Source of the DNA: Herbidospora daliensis
GTDB lineage: Bacteria; Actinomycetota; Actinomycetes; Streptosporangiales; Streptosporangiaceae
NCBI RefSeq assembly: GCF_001570585.1
Contig: NZ_BBXF01000007.1
Coordinates: 345,143-409,142 of the forward strand
Reading direction: 5' to 3'
DNA length: 64,000 nucleotides
Shown: positions 57,279 through 64,000 of the stretch, in pieces
Numbering within the stretch: position 1 is the stretch's first letter
Layout: each line of letters opens with the position of its first letter
Notes under the pieces: generated by a model
What the model was told of the DNA's origin: nothing
Database searches by the model: none
Seen by the model: only the letters and a program-made list of their open reading frames with translations
Translations under genes and position numbers: made by a program

Positions 57279-57732
57279 GCTCTTCCTTCGCGGTTCCGTA
57301 GACCTTGGGCTCGAAGTAGCCCTCGGGCTCGGCGTCGAACTCCTTGCTCTTGCGCGGCGCGGGCACCCGCGTCTTCATGTCCTCGCGGGTCGCCCGCACG
57401 CTCTGCGGCAACCCCCGATACCAGGCCAGGCCCAGGGAGAGCGCCGATCCGGCGAACAACCACGGCGCGGCGGCCGACAACGTGGTGAACATGCCCAAGC
57501 CCAGCGACTGCAGGGCCGAGTCGGCGCCCATCGCGCTCAGGATCTCCACGAGCAGGGCGGCCACGAAGAAGACCAGGGGCGGCGACACCACCAGGGTCAG
57601 CAGGTCGCGGGGGTTCACCAGCCAGACCGCCGCCAGCACCCCCACGAGGAAGAACGGCCCCGGGAGGGTGAACTGTCCGAGCAGACAGACGAAGAACAAC
57701 AACGTGATGGCGCCGCGCGCGGTCACCTTCAT
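57265..57732 (-). CDS. DUF6542 membrane protein
   Basis: 155 residues with about four spans (ITLLFFVCLLGQFTLPG, FFLVGVLAAVWLV, LLTLVVSPPLVFFVAALLV, APWLFAGSALSLGLAWY) and a cytoplasmic charged end. This is the DUF6542 pattern; function unknown, a steady neighbour of ispH and ychF in actinobacteria. Its start overlaps the rmuC stop (ATGA), so the two are coupled. Confidence 0.82.
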   Translation of the reverse strand: MKVTARGAITLLFFVCLLGQFTLPGPFFLVGVLAAVWLVNPRDLLTLVVSPPLVFFVAALLVEILSAMGADSALQSLGLGMFTTLSAAAPWLFAGSALSLGLAWYRGLPQSVRATREDMKTRVPAPRKSKEFDAEPEGYFEPKVYGTAKEERPQA

Positions 57733-59033
57733 CTCTCCGGCCCCCCTCCCTGGTGGCTCAAGCTACCGTCATATCCGGTGTCGTCCCCGACGAGTTCGGG
57801 CATCGACAACGACCGGGTCGACTCCTCGACCGGCTGCGGGGCCGGCAAAAGGGTGTCGACCAGGCCGAGGTCGGTCATCTTGCGGGCGCTCACCAGCACG
57901 CGGCTCTCAAGAGAGCCGACCGTCCGGTTGTACGCCGCCACGGCCCGTGCCAATGATCTTCCCAGACCGTCGACCTGACGGCCGAGACTGCCGAGCCGGT
58001 CGTACAACTCCTTGCCGAGGTCGAACACGGCCTTGGCGTTCTCGCTCAGCGCCGCCTGCTGCCAGGCGTAGCTCGCGGTGCGCAACATCGTGATCAGCGT
58101 GGTCGGGGTGGCGATGTGCACCCGGCGGTTCATCGCGTACTCGAGCAGCGAGGGGTCGCGCTCCAGCGCCGGGGCCAGGAACGCCTCGCCCGGGATGAAC
58201 AGCACCATGAACTCGGGCGCGGGACTGAACGCCTGCCAGTAGGTCTTGGCCGCCAGCCGGTCGACGTGGTCGCGCAGGTGGCGGGCGTGCGCGTCGAGCC
58301 GGGCGCCGGCCAGGTCGGGGTCGCCCGCCTCGGACGCCTCCAGGTAGGCCGCCAGCGACACCTTCGAGTCGACGATGATGTTCTTGCCGCCGCTCAACCT
58401 GACGATCATGTCGGGCCTGACCGGCCCGTCGGGGGTCATCGCGGTGACCTGCTCGTCGAAGTCGCAGAACCGGGCCATGCCGGCGATCTCCGCCACCCGG
58501 CGCAGCTGCAGCTCACCCCACCGGCCGCGCGCCTCGGGCCGCCGCAGCGCCCGCACCAGCGCGGAGGTCTGCGACTTGAGCTGCTCGGAGCTGTGCCGGA
58601 CGAACTCCATCTGCTGGGCGAGCTCGGCGCGGGCCACCCGCGCCCCCGACTCGCTCTCGCGGAGCTGCTCCTCGACCTTCGCGAGGGTCTCGCGTAACGG
58701 CCCGACGAGGTTCTCCACCGCCTCGCGGCGCAGGTCGAGGTCGCCGGCCGCCTCGGCGCGGGTCGTGTTCAGGCGGTTCTCGGCGAGTTCGAGGAAACGC
58801 AGGTTGTTGACGTCGAGCGCGCGGGCCGACAGCGCCTGGAAGCGCTCGGCGAGCTGCTCCTCGACGTACACCACCTTCTCTTCGGCCGCCCGGGCGCGCG
58901 CTTCGGCGTCGGCGAGCTTGACGGCGGCCTCGGCGTTCGCGCCCGCCGACCGGGCGCGCCCGACGACGAACCCGATGGCGAGCCCGGCCGCCAGGCCCAC
59001 CAGCAGTTGGAGAGCGAGAGCCAGGACATCCAC
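57729..59033 (-). CDS. rmuC: RmuC-family DNA recombination protein
   Basis: 434 residues from the GTG at 59033. N-terminal membrane helix (ALQLLVGLAAGLAIGFVVG), a coiled coil (~30-170), then the RmuC nuclease-like domain with RGRWGELQLRRVAEIAGM, DMIVRLSGGKNIIVDSKV, FIPGEAFLAPAL and ATPTTLITMLRTASYAW. E. coli RmuC limits inversion at short repeats; the biochemical activity is presumed endonucleolytic. Divergent from ychF. Confidence 0.93.
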   Translation of the reverse strand: MDVLALALQLLVGLAAGLAIGFVVGRARSAGANAEAAVKLADAEARARAAEEKVVYVEEQLAERFQALSARALDVNNLRFLELAENRLNTTRAEAAGDLDLRREAVENLVGPLRETLAKVEEQLRESESGARVARAELAQQMEFVRHSSEQLKSQTSALVRALRRPEARGRWGELQLRRVAEIAGMARFCDFDEQVTAMTPDGPVRPDMIVRLSGGKNIIVDSKVSLAAYLEASEAGDPDLAGARLDAHARHLRDHVDRLAAKTYWQAFSPAPEFMVLFIPGEAFLAPALERDPSLLEYAMNRRVHIATPTTLITMLRTASYAWQQAALSENAKAVFDLGKELYDRLGSLGRQVDGLGRSLARAVAAYNRTVGSLESRVLVSARKMTDLGLVDTLLPAPQPVEESTRSLSMPELVGDDTGYDGSLSHQGGGPER

Positions 59034-59150
59034 GTCCTGGATGATCCCAGGCTTTTCCCGGCAGAAGAGGGAGGCTCGCCCTCCGCATACCCCGCCACGA
59101 CCCAGAGTTTGCCTGCGACGGGGTTTGACGAGCGGCGTACCGGATTCCAA

Positions 59151-59156
59151 TAGACT
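59151..59156 (+). promoter_or_regulatory. -10 hexamer of ychF
   Basis: TAGACT 8 bases before the GTG at 59165, no ribosome site. A TTGACG lies 20 bases upstream, a long spacer. Confidence 0.45.
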
Positions 59157-59164
59157 CGAATTCC

Positions 59165-60241
<1,077 letters not shown>

Positions 60242-60260
60242 AGATCTTTTTCCGTTACGC

Positions 60261-60288
60261 CTCCGGAGTGGCCGGCCGCACTCCGGAG
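60261..60288. terminator. Bidirectional terminator between ychF and the NmrA-like gene
   Basis: Perfect 10-bp stem, CTCCGGAGTG (60261-60270) with CACTCCGGAG (60279-60288), loop of 8. It lies between the two convergent stops. Confidence 0.7.
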
Positions 60289-60294
60289 CACAGG

Positions 60295-61023
60295 TCACCG
60301 CAGCCTCAGCCACTCCTCGAAGGTCTGCACCCCTCGCGGCCCCGGGCCGGTCGGCAGCAGGCCCCCGGCGCTCATCCCGCCGGGAAGGTAGACGGGCAGG
60401 ACCGGCCGCCGCCGCGCCCCGCCCGCCGCGATCAGGCGGCGGACCATGCCCGGCAGCGACTCGACCTGCGGGCCTGCCAGTTCGGGCGCCATGCCCATCG
60501 GCGCTCCGAGGGCGAGGCCGGCCAGCGCCTCGCCTGCCTCGCGGGCGGCGACGGGCTGCACCTGCCCGGTCGGGACCACCGCGACCGGGCCGGGGATCCC
60601 GCTGAGGAACTGGCCCGCGAACTCGTGGAACTGGGTGGCCCGCAGGATGGTCCACGGCACCGCGCCCTCCCGGACGATCGCCTCCTGGCGCAGCTTCCCG
60701 GCGTAGTAGCCCAGCCTGACCCGGTCGACCCCCACGATCGACAACGTCACGAGATGCCGCACCCCGGCCCGCTCCGCCGCCGCCGCGAGGTTGCGGCCCG
60801 TCCTGTCGAAGAAGCTCACCGCCGCCGACCGGCTCGACGTGGTCACGTTGCCGACGTCGACGACCGTCTCGGCACCCACCAGCGCCGCGTCGAGCCCCGC
60901 GCCGCTCACCAGGTCGACGCCGGTCGCCCGCGAGAGCACCGCGGGTTCGTACCCCCGGGCCCGCAGGGCCGCCACGACGTACCGCCCGACCACGCCGGTT
61001 CCACCGGCCACCACGATTCTCAT
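60295..61023 (-). CDS. NmrA-like NAD(P)-binding protein
   Basis: 242 residues. It opens with the Rossmann loop VVAGGTGVVGRYVV and has the atypical SDR layout: no Tyr-x3-Lys pair, but YYAGKLRQEAIV, TILRATQFHEF and a C-terminal lid. Such proteins are reductases or redox sensors. Divergent from a small membrane gene, with a concentric double palindrome between them. Confidence 0.85.
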   Translation of the reverse strand: MRIVVAGGTGVVGRYVVAALRARGYEPAVLSRATGVDLVSGAGLDAALVGAETVVDVGNVTTSSRSAAVSFFDRTGRNLAAAAERAGVRHLVTLSIVGVDRVRLGYYAGKLRQEAIVREGAVPWTILRATQFHEFAGQFLSGIPGPVAVVPTGQVQPVAAREAGEALAGLALGAPMGMAPELAGPQVESLPGMVRRLIAAGGARRRPVLPVYLPGGMSAGGLLPTGPGPRGVQTFEEWLRLR

Positions 61024-61052
61024 GACCGCTGTGGCGGAGGGCGGCGGCGCTT

Positions 61053-61102
61053 TCGTGACATTGCGGGCCCGTGAGCATGCTCACATCGGGGCCGTGTCAC
61101 GA
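61053..61102. promoter_or_regulatory. Concentric double palindrome in a divergent promoter region
   Basis: The perfect palindrome GTGAGCATGCTCAC (61071-61084) is flanked at exactly 10 bases on both sides by the inverted arms TCGTGACA (61053-61060) and TGTCACGA (61095-61102). Both share the centre 61077.5. It is most easily read as a TetR/MarR-type operator with outer sites. Confidence 0.65.
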
Positions 61103-61130
61103 ACGGCCCGGCCAGGGATGTCGGTCGTGC

Positions 61131-61538
61131 ATGACTTCAACCGCAAAGTGGCTGCGTGCCGGGCTGCTCGCCCTGGCCGCCCTGCAGACCCTCGTCTCGG
61201 TCTGGCAGTACGTCTTCCCGCGTTCGTTCTTCGACGACTTCCCGACGGTGAGCCTCGACCCGCCGTACAACGAGCACTTCGTCTCCGACATCGGCGGGCT
61301 CGGGCTGGCGCTGACCGCCATGCTCTTCTACGCCGCCTGGGTGATGGACCGCAGGGTGGTGCTGACGGCGCTGATCGGATACCTGATCTATGCCGGTACG
61401 CACTTCATCTTCCACGTCAGGCACTTCGACCACTTCTCGCTGCGCGACGCCATCGGAGTGGGCACCGGCCTCGGCCTGGAGTGGGCGCTCGCCCTGGTCC
61501 TGCTGTACGTCGCCTGGCGACACCACCGCGCGTCCTAG
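61131..61538 (+). CDS. Small four-span membrane protein
   Basis: 135 residues from the ATG at 61131; upstream ATGs in the frame would lie inside the palindrome region. About four spans (LRAGLLALAALQTLVSVWQY, GLGLALTAMLFYAAWVM, VLTALIGYLIYAGTHFIF, GLGLEWALALVLLYVAW) with NEHFVSDIGGLGLALT between. No family recognised with certainty. Divergent from the NmrA-like gene and probably co-regulated with it through the shared palindrome; pairs of this kind often answer to a TetR protein (inference), which is not in the window. Confidence 0.75.
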   Translation: MTSTAKWLRAGLLALAALQTLVSVWQYVFPRSFFDDFPTVSLDPPYNEHFVSDIGGLGLALTAMLFYAAWVMDRRVVLTALIGYLIYAGTHFIFHVRHFDHFSLRDAIGVGTGLGLEWALALVLLYVAWRHHRAS

Positions 61539-61891
61539 CAGCGCCGATCGGCGGCCTCGGCCACTAAGATGATCACACGACGGGTTTCCACTACGAGTGC
61601 GGGATGCCGGACTGAGTGTCAGAGCCCTTTGGTTACCTCCTGATGGCTCGCGGGTTACATTTTGCCACGGTGGCCTGCGCAAACGTCGTTATGTAGTCAT
61701 CCATGCCGGTACGGACACTCTCAGTGTCATGCACACTCGGTTTGGCCGGTTACGGCGATGCCTGCAGCATGGGCGTGGCTTTCCTGGAACAATTGGCGAG
61801 GCCGCTAAGGTGATTACTTCAACATGGATAACCGGATCGAGAGTAAGACGACACCGCGCCAGCCGGGGGGATCGGCGCGAGCGGAGGCGTG
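61539..61891. other. 353-base lower-GC intergenic region before the conjugation-type genes
   Basis: No convincing gene. It is clearly less GC-rich than its surroundings and holds several dyads: CGCCGATCGGCG (61542-61553), a CTGA-GTG-TCAG (61612-61622), and GACACT-CTC-AGTGTC (61714-61728). AGTGTCA occurs twice (61615-61621 and 61723-61729). TAAGAT (61565-61570) and TAAGGT (61806-61811) could be -10 elements. It is the natural place for a promoter, operator or transfer-related site of the following operon. Confidence 0.5.
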
Positions 61892-62896
61892 ATGGCTCGC
61901 AGGTCAACCGTCCAGCAGGATCCTCGGATCGCTGGCGACCCAGAGTCATACCCTCCTACGGATCCGCCGTTGCCTGAACGGGAGCCGATGCGGCGCAGGG
62001 GCTGGAGCGGCGGCGGGGGCCGCTGGCTCGTCTGGACCGGCCGGGCCGTGCTCTGGGCGCTCATCGTGGTGATCGTCGTCAACGGGGTGAGGGCGCCGTT
62101 CGAGCGTTTCACGTCGAATCAGGGCGCCACCGGCGCACCGTCCGTGCCGGCCGATTCCGGTTTCCCGGTGCAGCAGGGAGCGGCGTTCGCGAATCAGTTC
62201 GCCGCCGTTTATCTGAATTTCGACGCGACGAATCCAGAACAGCGCGACACCCGGCTCACCGATTTTCTCGCCGACGGCGTCGAAAGGCGATTCGGCTGGA
62301 ATGGGTCGGGCCGCATGGCGGCCGGCGCCATTCAATTCCATTCCATCGAGGTCACCGACGCGAACAACGCGCGGGTGCAGGTCAGCTTCCAGTCGGGCGC
62401 GCGGCGCTGGCTGCTGTCGGTGCCGATCTTCCAGGCCGACGGCCGCTTCGTCGTGTCCGGGCTGCCCGCCCTGCTGCCCTCCGGGGGCGCGGCCGGGCTG
62501 CCGGCCATCGCGGGTCCCGACCGCGACGCCAACCTCGAAGACCAGCTGCGCCAGACGCTCGAAGGCTTCTTCCGGGCCTACGCCTCCGGCAACTCCGCCG
62601 AGCTCAAGCTCTACGCCGCCGACGGGGCGACGATCGAGGGCCTCGGCGGGCAGTTCACCTTGGCCCAGCTCAACAGCGTGGTCGCGCCGCTCGGCGGGGA
62701 GACCGGCCGCGATGTCACCGTGACGGTCACCTGGTCCATCACGGCGGCCGACACCGCCGCGGTGCCGACCGCCGACCCGGCCGATCCGGCCGCGCAGCCC
62801 GCGCTGCTGGAGCAGGCCTACCTGCTCACCATGGAGAAGCAGGGCGACAAGTGGCTCGTCCGGCAGGTCCAGGGCGCGAGCCGGTCCGTGGGGTAG
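61892..62896 (+). CDS. TcpC-like conjugal transfer protein
   Basis: 334 residues, ATG at 61892 with GGAGG four bases upstream; a GTG one codon earlier is less likely. A short cytoplasmic part, one membrane span (WLVWTGRAVLWALIVVIVVNGV), and two tandem NTF2-like domains (~75-185 and ~210-330; AAFANQFAAVYLNFDATNPEQ and QLRQTLEGFFRAYASGNSAELK begin them). TcpC is a VirB8-like scaffold of Gram-positive type IV secretion. First gene of an operon with TcpD- and TcpE-like genes. Confidence 0.85.
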   Translation: MARRSTVQQDPRIAGDPESYPPTDPPLPEREPMRRRGWSGGGGRWLVWTGRAVLWALIVVIVVNGVRAPFERFTSNQGATGAPSVPADSGFPVQQGAAFANQFAAVYLNFDATNPEQRDTRLTDFLADGVERRFGWNGSGRMAAGAIQFHSIEVTDANNARVQVSFQSGARRWLLSVPIFQADGRFVVSGLPALLPSGGAAGLPAIAGPDRDANLEDQLRQTLEGFFRAYASGNSAELKLYAADGATIEGLGGQFTLAQLNSVVAPLGGETGRDVTVTVTWSITAADTAAVPTADPADPAAQPALLEQAYLLTMEKQGDKWLVRQVQGASRSVG

Positions 62897-62941
62897 CGCA
62901 TGAACGACCACGACGTCGCTGATCCACACCCCCGGGAGGGC

Positions 62942-62955
62942 GAGAATTGATTCTC
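62942..62955. promoter_or_regulatory. Palindrome over the TcpD-like start codon
   Basis: GAGAAT-TG-ATTCTC, perfect 6-base arms centred on the TTG start (62947). Could form a small hairpin at initiation; may be chance. Confidence 0.3.
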
Positions 62956-63237
62956 CAAACGATTGTCGAGACCGTGACCGCGCTCGCGCCGTCCCCCGCG
63001 CCGGGGACGGGGACCGGGCTCAACACCGAAGGCCTGGCCGAGTTCCTGCGCCGATTCTTCGCGCCGTTGTTCTTGGTGATCGTGTCGGTCGTGGCGCTGT
63101 TCTTCCTCTTCACCAGGGAGATCACGCGGTTCGTCCAGTTCATCATCCTGGCGATCGCCATCGGTGTGATCTTCTATGTGCCGAACATCATCGAGGTGAC
63201 GGCCAAGGCGATCGCGGGGGCGCTCGGCATCCAGTGA
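62947..63237 (+). CDS. TcpD-like small membrane protein
   Basis: 96 residues, TTG start with GGGAGG six bases upstream. Two spans (RRFFAPLFLVIVSVVALFFLF and FVQFIILAIAIGVIFYV) joined by TREITR, and a C-terminal amphipathic helix. This is the TcpD layout of conjugation modules. 50 bases after the TcpC-like gene. Confidence 0.78.
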   Translation: MILQTIVETVTALAPSPAPGTGTGLNTEGLAEFLRRFFAPLFLVIVSVVALFFLFTREITRFVQFIILAIAIGVIFYVPNIIEVTAKAIAGALGIQ

Positions 63238-63268
63238 CCTTTGGCACGTTGCGGAGAGGAGGATTCGG

Positions 63269-64000
63269 GTGGATCTGCCTACATACACCAATATCTGGCG
63301 AATTGAGAAGCGGCTTTACAAGCTCTACGACCTTCGGCTGCCCATGCCGCTGCCCATCGTCTGGATCGGTGTCTTCGTCGGCGTCTCCGCCTTCTGGTGG
63401 GTCCTCCTCCAAGTGGTCGGTTTGCCCTTCGACGCGCCCTGGCATGTGATCTATCTGGTTCCGCCCGGGATCGTTACATGGTTGTCGACCCGTCCCGTGA
63501 TCGAGGGCAAACGACTGACCGAACTGCTCCAGTCGCAGACCCGCTACTTCTCCGAGCCCAAGACGTGGTGCCGCCTCGCGCCCTCGGGCGAGCCCGACGT
63601 GATCGACTTCCAGGCCAAGGTCTGGCGCGCCAGCACCGAGCGGGTGCGGGTCAAGAAGCCCAAGCGCGCCCCCGAGCCCCAGCGCGCGACGGTCCGCCCG
63701 GCGGTGGCCGCCGCCGCCGCGGCCGCCGCGCCGGTGGTCGAAGAGATCCCCGTACGCGTGAAGCCCCCGCTGACCACCACGGCGACGGCCCACGCGTCCC
63801 CCGAACCGCCCCGCCGGTTGATCGGCCACCCGGACGACAAGCAGACGGCCCTCCCCGAGGGCCGCCGCCCCGCGACCTTCGGCCAGCCCCCCCGCCTGAT
63901 CCGCCCGGTGAGCGAACCCCCCGCCGACCCGGCGAAGGACCGCTCCCGCCCCCTCGCCGCCAACCCCCTCCGCCCGGCCCTCCTCGCCCACCCCTCCGAC
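63269..64000 (+). CDS. TcpE-like conjugal transfer protein, 3' end outside the window
   Basis: 244 codons, open at the right edge. GTG at 63269 behind GAGAGGAGG. Residues 1-25 are the TcpE start (LPTYTNIWRIEKRLYKLYD), followed by two spans (~MPLPIVWIGVFVGVSAFWWVLL and APWHVIYLVPPGIVTWL) and TRPVIEGKRLTELLQSQTRY. From residue ~125 on it becomes an Ala/Pro/Arg-rich tail not typical of short TcpE proteins. A VirB4-like ATPase gene is expected next. Confidence 0.82.
   Translation, partial: MDLPTYTNIWRIEKRLYKLYDLRLPMPLPIVWIGVFVGVSAFWWVLLQVVGLPFDAPWHVIYLVPPGIVTWLSTRPVIEGKRLTELLQSQTRYFSEPKTWCRLAPSGEPDVIDFQAKVWRASTERVRVKKPKRAPEPQRATVRPAVAAAAAAAAPVVEEIPVRVKPPLTTTATAHASPEPPRRLIGHPDDKQTALPEGRRPATFGQPPRLIRPVSEPPADPAKDRSRPLAANPLRPALLAHPSD

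Noticed and set aside
61542..61553. CGCCGATCGGCG as a terminator of the small membrane gene
   Set aside because: It is a short self-complementary sequence with no loop and no U-run; a stable RNA hairpin would not form.
61564..61640. A 24-codon frame (MITRRVSTTS...) in the lower-GC intergenic region
   Set aside because: No ribosome site, no neighbouring overlap, and no codon bias; too weak to call.

Overview
The window is about 72% GC and gene-dense, with many GTG starts, mycothiol S-conjugate amidase (Mca), a GTP-type PEP carboxykinase, AfsQ-like two-component genes, and repeated TANNNT hexamers 6-8 bases before start codons. This points to a mycelial actinomycete of the Streptosporangiales kind (inference; no rRNA or other species marker is present). 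I saw no tRNA, rRNA, CRISPR array, insertion sequence or phage gene.

As far as I recall the Mycobacterium tuberculosis gene order, much of the backbone (greA, a DUF4307 gene, mca, a DUF255 thioredoxin-like gene, a short-chain cis-prenyltransferase, a PIN-PhoH gene, fumC, glpX, a DUF4245 gene, xseB-xseA, a lipid-droplet-protein gene, ispH, a DUF6542 gene, ychF) matches the Rv1080c-Rv1112 stretch. The lineage-specific pieces sit inside this old order.

Layout. 1-8885: end of ilvA, secreted M1 peptidase, RDD membrane protein, hpd with a divergent Lrp regulator, class A penicillin-binding protein, DUF255 protein, acetyltransferase. 8895-12337: a partner-switching stress module (STAS protein, a CarH-like cobalamin-binding sensor and a PAS-GAF-SpoIIE phosphatase in one overlapping operon, with a divergent RsbW-like kinase). 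12431-17348: unknown acidic protein, small acetyltransferase and membrane peptide, mca, DUF4307, greA with a textbook terminator, NlpC/P60 hydrolase. 17317-20028: TetR-DHA2 efflux operon and a ribbon-helix-helix-like protein, each with a palindrome at its start. 20041-22146: pckG behind three sites resembling the DasR operator.

22190-26064 is the most interesting region: two paralogous TIGR04222-type membrane proteins with Ser/Gly/Cys-rich tails, an overlapping DUF692/MNIO oxidative enzyme, a small probable partner protein, and one unknown gene. I read it as a RiPP-like system in which an iron enzyme modifies cysteines on membrane-anchored tails.

26121-32027: cis-prenyltransferase, PIN-PhoH behind a structured leader, an AfsQ1-AfsQ2-lipoprotein operon and a divergent transglycosylase-like protein. 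32094-39109: glycosyltransferase, hydrolase, PucR-type regulator next to a hydroxybutyrate-type dehydrogenase, fumC. 39143-45265: two Ser/Thr kinases and a class I fumarase. 45392-51470: transporters, a MocR-like regulator, a probable sigma-factor remnant before an anti-sigma-like gene, DUF1707. 51467-61538: glpX, TetR, DUF4245, xseBA, lipid-droplet protein, ispH, DUF6542, rmuC, ychF, an NmrA-like protein and a small membrane protein sharing a concentric double palindrome. 61539-64000: a lower-GC leader and the first three genes (TcpC-, TcpD-, TcpE-like) of a conjugation-type operon that runs off the right edge.
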